Source: Paracidovorax sp031843945 (GTDB lineage: Bacteria > Pseudomonadota > Gammaproteobacteria > Burkholderiales > Burkholderiaceae_C). From it: a DNA stretch of 64,000 bases. The stretch's first letter is position 1, and each line of letters starts with the position of its first letter. The position numbers and the translations under genes are program-made. The notes below the pieces were generated by a model that made no database searches, was not told the DNA's origin, and worked only from the letters and a program-made list of their open reading frames with translations. Positions 28,156 to 36,220 of the stretch are shown piece after piece. The DNA lies in assembly GCF_031843945.1 (NCBI RefSeq), contig NZ_JAVTJJ010000001.1:434001-498000 (forward strand), in the 5' to 3' direction.

Positions 28156-28521
28156 TTACGCTGGACCAGCGAGGTGGCTGTGCAGATCGGCAGGTACGTG
28201 CACTGGCAGTTCCAGCAGCAGGAATGAAAGCGCCTTGCCATGGCTGTCCAGGTTCAGCGCGTCGTTCACGCCACCATCCAGCACGTCGTCGATGACGAAG
28301 TTCATCGCATGCAGATTCGGCAGCAGATAACGCGTCACGCTGCGCGGGCGGCGTGAGGCGAAGTGCTGAGCCACCGCCTCTTCGGTGACCTGGCTCACCA
28401 GCAAGTCCCACAAGGCCGGGTGCCATGCGATCACGCTGATGTTGGATCGGTTGCCTTTGTCGCCCGTGCGGCTGTGCGCCAGGCGGTAGAGCGGCACGGC
28501 GGAGGTTGCTATGTCTGTCAT
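28156..28521 (-). CDS. AtuA-like ferredoxin-fold domain protein
   Basis: This small cytosolic protein of 121 residues begins with LAHSRTGDKGNRSNISVIA, the hallmark of the domain that forms the C-terminal part of many full-length AtuA proteins. Here it is a separate gene 30 bases downstream of the main AtuA gene, so the two probably act as one unit. In acyclic terpene utilisation, AtuA belongs to the citronellol/geraniol pathway, but these paralogues occur with many acyl-CoA catabolic clusters, so the substrate is open. Confidence 0.82.
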   Translation of the reverse strand: MTDIATSAVPLYRLAHSRTGDKGNRSNISVIAWHPALWDLLVSQVTEEAVAQHFASRRPRSVTRYLLPNLHAMNFVIDDVLDGGVNDALNLDSHGKALSFLLLELPVHVPADLHSHLAGPA

Positions 28522-28551
28522 GGTGGATGGATTTCTATGGCGATTGCTGGG

Positions 28552-29925
28552 TCAGTCCAGCCACTCGAAGCCCACTGCAACGGCCTCACGCGGCACCAGG
28601 CACGACACGGTGCCCAGGCGCGGCCGCATGGCGGTGCGCACGCCGCCGCCACCGGCCGGGCCGCAGCAATACAGTGCGGTCACCTCGCGTACCAGCCGCT
28701 GCGCCGTGGCGTGGTCGCGGTGCTGCCACGCCACGCGCAAGCGCACGTCGCGGGCGTCATCGCCCAGCGCTTGGGCGGCGGGCTCTTCTAGCCACCGGCT
28801 GCTGTCGTCGCCAAACACGCTGGTGACACCGATCAGGTCGATGCGCAAAGGCGCCACACCGGCCAGCCGCTCTCGCAGCACTGCACCGGCCAGCCGGGCA
28901 CGGGCGCCAGCGCGAGGGCCGGCGTAGGAGATCTCACCTTCTGCAAACCAGCCGGATTCAAAGCACACGTTGACCTTGAGCGTGAGCGGCTGCGCATGCC
29001 CGCGCACGCCTGCCAGCCGTACGTTGTCGGGCCCTTCCTGCGTGACGCGGGCTTCGGTGATGTCGGCCACCACGTCTGGCGTGAGGTAGGCGGCGGGGTC
29101 GTGCAGTTCATACAGCAACTGCTCCTTGACGGTGCGCTCGTCCACACGCCCGCCGGTGCCCGCCGGCTTGGTGATGGTGCAATGGCCATCGGCGTCGATA
29201 CGGGCAATGGGGTAGCCCAGCCGCGCCATGCCCGTCACGTCCTTGAAGCCCGGATCGGCGAAGTAGCCGCCCGTGACTTGAGCGCCGCATTCCAGCAAGT
29301 GGCCGGCCATGGTGGCGCGCGCCAGCCGGTCCCAGTCGTCCGTGCGCCAGCCGAAGTGCGCCAGCGCCGGCCCCAGCACCAGCGAAGGGTCGGCCACACG
29401 GCCGCAGACCACCACGTCGGCACCGCCGCGCAGGGCATCGGCAATCGGCTGCGCACCGATGTAGGCGTTGGCGCTCACGATGGGCTCCACCGGCAAGGCC
29501 TCGCCCAGCGCCGCCTGCAGCAGTGCGCGGTGCTGAGGCCCGCTCAGATCATCGCCCTGCACCACTGCCACACGCGGTGGCCGCGCACCGAGTTCTCGCG
29601 CAAGTTGCTGAATGCGGCGGGCAGCGCCCCACGGGTTGGCCGCGCCGAAGTTGCTGACGATGCGAATGCCATGCTGCAGACATTGCGCCAGCACGGGGCG
29701 CAGCATGTCGTCCAGCAAAGGCTCATAGCCGGCGTCGGGCTGCGTGCGGCGCGCCAGCTGGGCCAGCGCCAGCGTGCGCTCGGCCAGGGTCTCGAAGATC
29801 AGTACGGCCGGATGCCCGCTGGCGATGAGCGCTTGCACGACCGGCGCGGCAGCGTCGGTACGGTCGCCCGAAAAGCCGGCGGCACAGCCGATGAACAGGG
29901 GGGATGGGCTCGCCATGGGTTGCAT
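28552..29925 (-). CDS. Acyclic terpene utilisation AtuA family protein (DUF1446)
   Basis: This 457-residue cytosolic protein matches the AtuA/DUF1446 family: an N-terminal IGCAAGFSGDR, then IVSNFGAANPWGAAR, the central VVCGRVADPSLVLGPA, HLLECGAQVTGGYFADPG and GYPIARIDADG. The C-terminal ferredoxin-fold domain is missing because it is encoded separately downstream. A second ATG at 29916 has GAAAG at a better distance; 29925 is the longer choice. The gene heads a minus-strand operon with the AtuA-like protein, the Bug-type protein and probably the lipoprotein esterase, and is divergent from a LysR regulator. Confidence 0.85.
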   Translation of the reverse strand: MQPMASPSPLFIGCAAGFSGDRTDAAAPVVQALIASGHPAVLIFETLAERTLALAQLARRTQPDAGYEPLLDDMLRPVLAQCLQHGIRIVSNFGAANPWGAARRIQQLARELGARPPRVAVVQGDDLSGPQHRALLQAALGEALPVEPIVSANAYIGAQPIADALRGGADVVVCGRVADPSLVLGPALAHFGWRTDDWDRLARATMAGHLLECGAQVTGGYFADPGFKDVTGMARLGYPIARIDADGHCTITKPAGTGGRVDERTVKEQLLYELHDPAAYLTPDVVADITEARVTQEGPDNVRLAGVRGHAQPLTLKVNVCFESGWFAEGEISYAGPRAGARARLAGAVLRERLAGVAPLRIDLIGVTSVFGDDSSRWLEEPAAQALGDDARDVRLRVAWQHRDHATAQRLVREVTALYCCGPAGGGGVRTAMRPRLGTVSCLVPREAVAVGFEWLD

Positions 29926-29993
29926 CTTTCGCAGTCGTGTCTCCTGCGATGCAATGTAGACCTGAGCGGCCTGTCTGTGAAATAGATAATGAA

Positions 29994-30023
29994 GATCAAT
30001 TCATCTGAAATTCAAATGAATAT
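29994..30023. promoter_or_regulatory. Dyad at the LysR/atuA divergent junction
   Basis: ATTCAT (29999-30004) and ATGAAT (30016-30021) form an inverted repeat with an 11-base spacer, with partial extension (GAT...ATC) outward. It overlaps the likely start codon of the LysR gene and lies about 75 bases from the atuA start. It is a reasonable LysR autoregulatory site but is only one short dyad in an AT-rich stretch. Confidence 0.35.
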
Positions 30024-30924
30024 CTCCACCCGTCAGATCGATGCCTTCCTGGCGCTGGCCGCGCAGCGCAACTTCACGCGCGCTGCGGTGCAGTGCCACC
30101 TGTCGCAGCCCGCATTCAGCGCACTGGTGCGCGCGCTGGAAAACGACCTGGGCCTGCGCCTTTTCGACCGCAGCACCCGCCATGTGGACCTGACGCCCGA
30201 AGGCGTCAACTTTCTGGAGTCGGCCCGCCGCATTCGTGCCGAGGTCGACGCCGCGCTGGAGGGCATGCGCGATGCCGTCACGCTGCGGCGCGGACGCGTG
30301 TCGATGGCCTTGCTGCCCTCGCTCGCTGCAGGATGGCTGCCGCAGGTGCTTGCCACCTACCGCGCCGCGCACCCCGGCATCGAGCTGGACATCGCGGATG
30401 CGCTGTCGGAGCCCTGCATCGAGCGCGTCGCCGCCGGCAAGGCCGATTTCGCTTTGGCGGCTATTCGCGCAGACACCCCCGAGTTGCGCGCCGAGCCGTT
30501 CTGCAAGGACGGGTTTCACCTGGTGTGCCGTGAAGACCACCCGCTGGCCCTTCGCGTAACGGCGCGCGGCAAGCAGGCCGCCCTGTCGCCGGGCGATCTG
30601 GCCACCTGGCCCTTCATCCACCTGGCGCGCACCAGCAGCGTGCGGCAATACCTGGAAGCCGCCTTTCACCCCCAGGCCATGCACACGCTGATGGAGGTGG
30701 AACAACTGGCCACCGTGATGGGGATGGTGCGCGCTGGCTTGGGTATCAGTGTGGTGCCCACACTCACGCTCTTTCACTTCAACCAGCCGGGCCTGGTCAC
30801 CCGGCCACTGCGGCTGGCCGGCCTGACCCGCCAGATCTACCTGGTGCGCAGGCGAGACCGTGGGCTGTCGCCCGCTGCGCAGGCGCTCTATGCGCTGGTG
30901 ATGCAGCAGCGGCCGCGGCAGTGA
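30016..30924 (+). CDS. LysR-family transcriptional regulator, probable regulator of the atuA operon
   Basis: This 302-residue protein has an N-terminal winged helix (FLALAAQRNFTRAAVQCHLS, then QPAFSALVRALENDLGLRLFD) and a type-2 periplasmic-binding-like effector domain (about 90-295, with MALLPSLAAGWLP and RAGLGISVVPTL). It is divergent from the AtuA operon, the usual arrangement for a regulator that responds to a pathway intermediate. I chose the ATG at 30016 because it puts the helix-turn-helix at the normal distance. The in-frame ATG at 29989 adds nine residues and neither has a good ribosome-binding site. Confidence 0.88.
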   Translation: MNISTRQIDAFLALAAQRNFTRAAVQCHLSQPAFSALVRALENDLGLRLFDRSTRHVDLTPEGVNFLESARRIRAEVDAALEGMRDAVTLRRGRVSMALLPSLAAGWLPQVLATYRAAHPGIELDIADALSEPCIERVAAGKADFALAAIRADTPELRAEPFCKDGFHLVCREDHPLALRVTARGKQAALSPGDLATWPFIHLARTSSVRQYLEAAFHPQAMHTLMEVEQLATVMGMVRAGLGISVVPTLTLFHFNQPGLVTRPLRLAGLTRQIYLVRRRDRGLSPAAQALYALVMQQRPRQ

Positions 30925-30955
30925 GCGTGAGACCGGGCTCCAAGCCCGATCCGCA

Positions 30956-31828
30956 TCACTTGGGTGTGTAGGTGATCTTGGTAACGTCGTAGGTGGAGGA
31001 AGTACCCGCGACATCGGCCGTGGTCTTGATCCTGACGGTGCGGCCGCGATAAGGCCCTTCGGCGACTGTCCAGATTTCGAACGTGGTCTTGCTGGACTCG
31101 TTCGCCCTCACCGTGGTCTTGGCGTTTGAGAACTTGCAGACGTTCAAGGTCCCCAACGCGGTCGGCAGCAGTTCCCGGCCCACATAGGTATACCGGTCTT
31201 CCACGCTGTCTTCGACCAAGGTCGTCGCACCGCCCGGGGCCTTGGCCACGACGGTTGATTTTTGCTTATAGGCACGGGCGTGCACCTGGCCGGGCTGCAT
31301 GTCGATGGGACTGGTGACAGGGGGCTCATAAACCCAGGTCGTTACTTGCGTATCCACGTCAGATATGCCCCCGTAAGCCACCTCGTTTCCAGCCACCAAG
31401 TCGCGGAATTCCCGGTTGTTGCCCAGTGCGCCTGTCGACTGCGGTGTGAACGTGACCGGGTTGGCACCCGCAAAGTTCTGCCGCCCGCCCGTCGTGACGG
31501 TGGAGACGGTGGTGTAGTCGCTCGGGCCATTGCCCTTGGTAACGCCTTCTTCCACCACGACTGTGCCCTCGTTGTAATCCGCCGCGTTGATACAGGCGGC
31601 AGAGCTGCTGCCGGAGGGGGTTGGTGACGGGGCAGGAGCCGGCGACGGCGTGGGCGCAGGAGCGGGCGACGGGCTGGGCGCGGGAGCCGGCGTCTCGGTC
31701 ACGGGCGGTGTGGCAGGGCTGTCGTCTCCGCCACCTCCACCCCCACAAGCAGTGAGGGACGCAGCAGCGAATGCAGCAAAAACGGCCAGGGCGGCAGCGG
31801 TACGTGGGCGATGGGAATGAATGGGCAT
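30956..31828 (-). CDS. Proline-rich lipoprotein, function unknown
   Basis: This 290-residue predicted lipoprotein has lipobox SLTAC followed by a run of glycines. A 30-residue Pro/Ser/Ala/Thr repeat (PAPSPSPAP and variants) is encoded by an imperfect tandem DNA repeat at about 31617-31695. A globular domain follows with two cysteines and beta-rich sequence (TFEIWTVAEGPYRGRTVRIK). I do not recognise the globular domain. The ATG at 31828 was chosen because the signal peptide follows directly; the frame is open 34 codons further upstream. It is convergent with the LysR gene, 31 bases away. Confidence 0.72.
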   Translation of the reverse strand: MPIHSHRPRTAAALAVFAAFAAASLTACGGGGGGDDSPATPPVTETPAPAPSPSPAPAPTPSPAPAPSPTPSGSSSAACINAADYNEGTVVVEEGVTKGNGPSDYTTVSTVTTGGRQNFAGANPVTFTPQSTGALGNNREFRDLVAGNEVAYGGISDVDTQVTTWVYEPPVTSPIDMQPGQVHARAYKQKSTVVAKAPGGATTLVEDSVEDRYTYVGRELLPTALGTLNVCKFSNAKTTVRANESSKTTFEIWTVAEGPYRGRTVRIKTTADVAGTSSTYDVTKITYTPK

Positions 31829-31928
31829 GTTGTGCAAGGTGGCTGATGTCTGGCCATTCGGCGCACCATGCGCCAGCCGGCTGAACATCCAGTGAGAGCG
31901 TTGAACGGTATCGCTCAAGTGCACGCGC

Positions 31929-31951
31929 ATAAACCCTCCCCGAGGAGGGTT
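31929..31951 (-). terminator. Possible terminator after the haloacetate dehalogenase-like gene
   Basis: On the minus strand AACCCTCC and GGAGGGTT form an 8-bp stem with a 4-base loop, followed by TTTAT. The T-tract is short, so termination may be weak. Confidence 0.45.
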
Positions 31952-32004
31952 GGGGTAAGCACCTGTTCCGGATTCGTTCGACTCTCAACCTCCCGACCCA
32001 GCAG

Positions 32005-32032
32005 CCGTTGCCCGTTGCCCGTTGCCCGTTGC
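32005..32032. repeat. Four tandem copies of a 7-bp unit
   Basis: CCGTTGC is repeated four times without a mismatch, ending one base before the stop codon of the dehalogenase-like gene. It lies outside the coding frame, so changes in copy number would not alter the protein. Confidence 0.9.
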
Positions 32033-32947
32033 TTAAGCTGCCGCAGCAGGGTGCTCATCGCGCAGAAAAGGCAGCGCCTGCGCAAGCAATGCCTCCGGCG
32101 CTTCCTCGGCAATGTAATGGCCGCAGGGCAAGGCCAGGCCTCGCACGTCGGTTGCCACCCGCTGCCACTCCACCAGTGGCTCAAAGCATTGGTGCACCGC
32201 GCCCTGCTGGCCCCACAAAGCCAGCAACGGCATCTGCAGCTTGCGCCCCGCTGCACGATCCTCGCGCTCGTGCTGCAGATCGATGCCTGCGGCCGCACGG
32301 TAGTCCTCGCACAGGCCATGCGCCGCGCCGGGCAAGGCCAGGCAGCGTTGGTACTCGGCCAGCGCACGTGGATCGAACGGTGCCAGGCCCGCACTGCGCC
32401 TGCCCATCACATCGCGCAAGTAGGCTGCGGGGTCGGCTTCGATCAACCGCTCGGGCAGCGGCGCGGGCTGAATGAGGAAGAACCAGTGCCAGTACGCACG
32501 AGCGAAGGCCTCGCTCGTTTGTTCGTACATGGCCAGCGTGGGCGCGATGTCGAGCAGCACCAGCCGCTGCACCGCGCGCGGGTGATCTGCCGCCAGCCGG
32601 TGCGCCACACGCGCTCCCCGGTCGTGCGCCAGCACCGAAAAGCGCTCATGGCCCAGCTGACGCATGGTCTCGACCATGTCCCTCGCCATCACGCGCTTGC
32701 TGTAGTTCGCATGCTGCGCGTCGCCAGACGGCTTGGCGGAATCGCCGTACCCACGCAAGTCAGCCAGCACCAGGGTGAAGTGCTGCGCCAGGCGCGGCGC
32801 CACCTTGTGCCAGATGGCATGCGTTTGCGGATGACCGTGCAGCAGCAACAACGGCGGGCCGCTTCCGCCACACTTCACCCGGATATGAACGCCGGGCTCG
32901 GTGGAAACATCATGCGCACTGAAATCTGGAAAAAGCGAGTCAGTCAT
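32033..32947 (-). CDS. Alpha/beta hydrolase, probable haloacetate (fluoroacetate) dehalogenase
   Basis: This is predicted to hydrolyse a carbon-halogen bond in a short haloacid. The 304-residue protein has the oxyanion-hole block LLLHGHPQT, the nucleophile in LAHDRGARVAHR, and the motifs LADLRGYGDSAKP and HANYSKR. Every functional residue of the structurally known fluoroacetate dehalogenase RPA1163 has an equivalent: nucleophile D109, carboxylate-binding R110 and R113, acid D133, halide pocket H154, W155 and Y216, and base H277. The block ARAYWHWFFLIQPAPLPE also matches. The ATG at 32947 gives the family length; the frame extends 34 codons upstream. Epoxide hydrolases are the closest alternative, but they lack the two arginines. 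Confidence 0.82.
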   Translation of the reverse strand: MTDSLFPDFSAHDVSTEPGVHIRVKCGGSGPPLLLLHGHPQTHAIWHKVAPRLAQHFTLVLADLRGYGDSAKPSGDAQHANYSKRVMARDMVETMRQLGHERFSVLAHDRGARVAHRLAADHPRAVQRLVLLDIAPTLAMYEQTSEAFARAYWHWFFLIQPAPLPERLIEADPAAYLRDVMGRRSAGLAPFDPRALAEYQRCLALPGAAHGLCEDYRAAAGIDLQHEREDRAAGRKLQMPLLALWGQQGAVHQCFEPLVEWQRVATDVRGLALPCGHYIAEEAPEALLAQALPFLRDEHPAAAA

Positions 32948-33043
32948 AGGAAAGTGGTTGCGGGTTAGCGGCGCATGGTGCTTGCCGAATGCGTGGCCCA
33001 TGCACCATTTCATTTTGTGCCAAGGCTGCCGATATGAGGCGAT

Positions 33044-33406
33044 ATGCAAGTCTCCCGAGCATCATCTCTCACCACCGCAGGCCGCTCGACCTCAGGCGGG
33101 TCCTCAGACACTGCCGCATTGCAAAAGCAGTTGCGTGACCTGACCGAGCAACTCAAGCAGGCCGCGACCGACTCCACGGCGGACAGCAAGGCACGTGAGC
33201 AGAAAGTACGTTTGCTGCAGGCCCAGATCCAGGCGGTACAGGCGCAGATCGAAGCGATCCAGCGGCGCAAGCAACAAGAACAAACGGAAAGCACGCAAGA
33301 CAGCACACGCCAGGCTGGGGCCACCGACACCGTGCAATCGGCCTCTTCCGCCAGCAGTGCCGGCGCACAGGGCCGCCAAGGAAAAAACGTAGACACCTGC
33401 GCATGA
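33044..33406 (+). CDS. FlxA-like coiled-coil protein
   Basis: This 120-residue protein resembles the FlxA family: a Ser/Thr-rich N-terminus, a central coiled coil (about 25-85, with QKQLRDLTEQLKQAA and LLQAQIQAVQAQIEAIQRRK) and a disordered C-terminus ending in DTCA. FlxA is flagellar-regulated in E. coli, but no flagellar gene is near here. GAGGCGAT before the ATG is a reasonable ribosome-binding site. It is divergent from the dehalogenase-like gene and convergent with yejF. Confidence 0.65.
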   Translation: MQVSRASSLTTAGRSTSGGSSDTAALQKQLRDLTEQLKQAATDSTADSKAREQKVRLLQAQIQAVQAQIEAIQRRKQQEQTESTQDSTRQAGATDTVQSASSASSAGAQGRQGKNVDTCA

Positions 33407-33419
33407 CCGGCTGATCCGC

Positions 33420-33438
33420 CGCGCCCGTAGCGGGCGCG
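33420..33438. terminator. GC-rich hairpin between convergent flxA-like gene and yejF
   Basis: CGCGCCCG and CGGGCGCG form a perfect 8-bp stem with a TAG loop, in the 49-base gap between the two convergent stops. There is no T-tract, so it is only a candidate terminator or barrier. Confidence 0.4.
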
Positions 33439-33455
33439 CGCAGATCGTCGAGCAG

Positions 33456-35105
33456 TCAGTCCACCAAGGCAGCAGCCACCAATGTCTGCGTGTAGGGGTG
33501 GTGTGGCGCATCCAGCACTTGCGCAACTGGGCCGGCCTCCAGCACCTCGCCATCTTTCATCACGATCACGTCATGCGCCATGGCGCGAATGACGGCCACG
33601 TCGTGCGTGATCAGCAGATACGACAGGCCACGTTCCTTCTGCAGCCGCTGCAACAAGGACAGCACCTGCTGCTGAATGGTCACGTCTAGCGCACTGGTGG
33701 GCTCGTCAAGCACCAGCAGTTGCGGCTGCACGATGAGTGCACGGGCGATGGCCAGCCGCTGTCGCTGCCCACCGGAAAATTCGTGCGGATAACGCGCCAG
33801 CAGGCCAGGGAACTGCGCATCCGTCAGGCCCACGTCGGCCAGTGCCGACTCCACCCGCGTGCGGCGGTCGGCCGGAGGCAGCTTGCGCTCATGCACGCGC
33901 AAGCCTTCGCCCACGATCTCTTCCACCGTCAGGCGCGGAGACAGCGACGAGAACGGGTCCTGGAACACCACCTGCACCCGCCGGCGCAGCGCCTGATTGG
34001 CCGGCGTGTTGCGCTGGGCTGGCAACTGCCAGGCTTGGGCTTCGATGGACAGCTCCCCCTGATGCGGCAGCAACCCCAGCAGCGCCTGAGCCAGTGTGGA
34101 TTTGCCCGAACCCGATTCGCCCACCACGCCCAGGGTGCGCCCTGGCGCGATGGAAAAGTCGGCCGATTGCACGGCCACGAACTCGCCCTTGCCGAACCAG
34201 CCGCGCACACCGGGCAAGGGCGTCGGGTACGCCACGCGCAGGCCACGCGCTTGCGCGGCAGGCACGGCATCGGCAGCCACCGGTAGTTCAGCCACGTCGC
34301 GCACGGGCACGCTGCCCATCAAGCGCTGCGTGTACGGATGGCTCGGCGCGCTGAATACCTCACCGACAGCGCCCTGCTCCACCAGCACGCCCTGCTCCAT
34401 CACCGCCACGCGGTCGGCAAAACGGCGCACCAGGTTCAGGTCATGCGTGATGAGCAATACAGCCATGCCGGTCTGGCGCTGCAAATCTGACAGCAGATCG
34501 AGGATCTGGCCGCGCAAGGTCACGTCCAGCGCCGTGGTGGGCTCGTCGGCCAGCAGCAGTTGGGGGCGGCTGGCCAACGCCATGGCGATCATCGCGCGCT
34601 GGCGCTGGCCACCCGAGAGCTGGTGGGGAAACGCGCGTGCGCGCCGTGCGGGTTCCGGAATGCCGGTGCTTGCTATTAATTCAATAGCTGCCTGCGCTGA
34701 CTGGGTGTGCGTTAGAGCCTGTTTCAGCTCCAAAACCTCGGCAATCTGATCACCCACGGTCATCAAGGGGTTCAGTGCGGTCATCGGCTCCTGGAACACC
34801 ATGGCGATATCGCCACCGCGCACGCCGCGCATCTCGCGCTCGCTCAATTGCAGAAGGTCGCGCCCACCCATCCACGCCTGGCCGGTGATGCGCGCATCGC
34901 CCGCCAGCCGCAGAAGCGACAGCGCCGTGATGGTCTTGCCCGAACCCGATTCGCCCACCAGCGCCAGCTTTTCGCCGTGCGCGATATCGAAGCTGACGCT
35001 GCGCACCACCTCTTTGTCGCCGAACTGCACGCCCAGGTTTTGCACCCGCAGCAATGGCTCGGTGGCGCCACTGCGGCCTGTCATCGCGGTTTGTCGCTCG
35101 CTCAT
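33456..35105 (-). CDS. yejF: Peptide ABC transporter, duplicated ATPase (YejF type)
   Basis: This double ATP-binding protein of 549 residues energises the YejABE importer for peptides such as microcin C. There are two full ABC cassettes: Walker A GESGSGKT (51-58) and GESGSGKS (329-336), LSGGQ-type signatures in both (QLSGGQRQR, EFSGGQRQR), and LLADEPTTALD and LVLDEPTSALD. Its ATG overlaps the yejE stop by four bases. Residues 125-147, between the Q-loop and the signature of the first cassette, are encoded by a degraded copy of the genome's intergenic palindromic repeat (34669-34735) and read LELKQALTHTQSAQAAIELI. This is unusual in an otherwise conserved protein. Confidence 0.92.
   Translation of the reverse strand: MSERQTAMTGRSGATEPLLRVQNLGVQFGDKEVVRSVSFDIAHGEKLALVGESGSGKTITALSLLRLAGDARITGQAWMGGRDLLQLSEREMRGVRGGDIAMVFQEPMTALNPLMTVGDQIAEVLELKQALTHTQSAQAAIELIASTGIPEPARRARAFPHQLSGGQRQRAMIAMALASRPQLLLADEPTTALDVTLRGQILDLLSDLQRQTGMAVLLITHDLNLVRRFADRVAVMEQGVLVEQGAVGEVFSAPSHPYTQRLMGSVPVRDVAELPVAADAVPAAQARGLRVAYPTPLPGVRGWFGKGEFVAVQSADFSIAPGRTLGVVGESGSGKSTLAQALLGLLPHQGELSIEAQAWQLPAQRNTPANQALRRRVQVVFQDPFSSLSPRLTVEEIVGEGLRVHERKLPPADRRTRVESALADVGLTDAQFPGLLARYPHEFSGGQRQRLAIARALIVQPQLLVLDEPTSALDVTIQQQVLSLLQRLQKERGLSYLLITHDVAVIRAMAHDVIVMKDGEVLEAGPVAQVLDAPHHPYTQTLVAAALVD
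34669..34735 (+). repeat. Degraded copy of the palindromic repeat inside yejF (copy 3)
   Basis: The left flank (TTGCTATTAATTCAATAGCT) and right flank (TTAGAGCCTGTTTCAGCTCC, then AAAA) match the intergenic family in order and spacing. The central palindrome has eroded to CTGCGCTGACTGGGTGTGCG. The copy is antisense to yejF and translated in frame, without a stop. Confidence 0.8.
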
Positions 35106-36220
35106 CGGTCGGCCTTGCGGGGGTCGAGGGCGTCGCGCAAGGCGTCGCCCATGAAGGTCAGCAGCAGCAGCGTGATCACCAGTGCGGCAAAGGTAAAGAG
35201 CGAGATCCACCAAGCGTCGATGTTGTTCTTGCCCTGGCTCAGCAACTCGCCCAGGCTCGGCGTGCCCGGTGGAACGCCCAGGCCGAGGAAGTCGAGCGAC
35301 GCCAGCGCGAGGATGGCCGCACTCATTCGAAACGGCAGGAAGGTGACGACCGGCGTCATGCTGTTGGGCAAGATGTGCCGCCAGATGATCTGCCCGTTGG
35401 ACACCCCCAGGGCGCGCGCGGCCTTGACGTAGTCGAGCTGCCGGTTGCGCAGGAATTCTGCGCGCACATAGTCCGACAGGCCCATCCAGCCGAAGAGCGA
35501 CAGCAGCACCAGCAGCAGGCCCACGCTGGGCGCGAAGATGGCGCTGAAGATGATGAGCAGATACAGCTCGGGCATGGAGCCCCAGATCTCGATGAAGCGC
35601 TGAAACGCCAGGTCGGTCTTGCCACCGAAGAAACCCTGAATGGCCCCGGTCACGATGCCCAGCACGACGCCCACCGCCGTCAGCGCCAGCGCGAACAGCA
35701 CGCTCACGCGAAAGCCGTAGATCAGTTGTGCCAGCAGGTCGCGGCCACGATCGTCCGTGCCCAGCCAGTTCTGCTGCGTGGGGCCGGACGGGTTGGGCGA
35801 CTCTGCGAAATAGTTGAGCGTGTTGGGCCCGTAGCGATTGAGCGTGTACAGCGCCCAGTTGCTGCCCTGGCTCAGTCGCTGCTGGATGAACGGATCGAGA
35901 TAGTCGGTGGGCGTATCGAAGTCACCGCCAAACGTCTTCTCGGAATAGTCGTGCAGCATGGGCAGATAGGTCTGCCCCTCGTAACGCACGATCAGCGGCC
36001 GGTCGCTGCTGAGCACCTCGGCCACCAGGCTCAACCCCACCAGCACACAGAACAGCACCAGGCTCCAGTAACCGAGCCGATTGCGCTTGAAGCGCAACCA
36101 CGCGCGGCGCCCGGGTGAAAGAAATGGTGAGGCCACCGGAGACGGCGTGCGACCTGGCGCGGCGCCGGCGCCCGGCCCAGGGGGGTTAGTCAAATTTGAC
36201 ACGCGGATCCACCCAGACAT
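35102..36220 (-). CDS. yejE: Peptide ABC transporter permease (YejE type)
   Basis: This inner-membrane permease has 372 residues. A membrane helix (about 48-67) is followed by a periplasmic stretch containing YEGQTYLPMLHDYSEKTFGG and SNWALYTLNRYGP, features of YejE. Five more helices follow, with the EAA-type loop ARALGVSNGQIIWRHILPN. Its first 35 bases overlap the end of yejB. A GTG at 36202 is an alternative start with a shorter overlap. The N-terminal 40 residues before the first helix are Pro/Gly-rich and not informative. Confidence 0.92.
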   Translation of the reverse strand: MSGWIRVSNLTNPPGPGAGAAPGRTPSPVASPFLSPGRRAWLRFKRNRLGYWSLVLFCVLVGLSLVAEVLSSDRPLIVRYEGQTYLPMLHDYSEKTFGGDFDTPTDYLDPFIQQRLSQGSNWALYTLNRYGPNTLNYFAESPNPSGPTQQNWLGTDDRGRDLLAQLIYGFRVSVLFALALTAVGVVLGIVTGAIQGFFGGKTDLAFQRFIEIWGSMPELYLLIIFSAIFAPSVGLLLVLLSLFGWMGLSDYVRAEFLRNRQLDYVKAARALGVSNGQIIWRHILPNSMTPVVTFLPFRMSAAILALASLDFLGLGVPPGTPSLGELLSQGKNNIDAWWISLFTFAALVITLLLLTFMGDALRDALDPRKADR

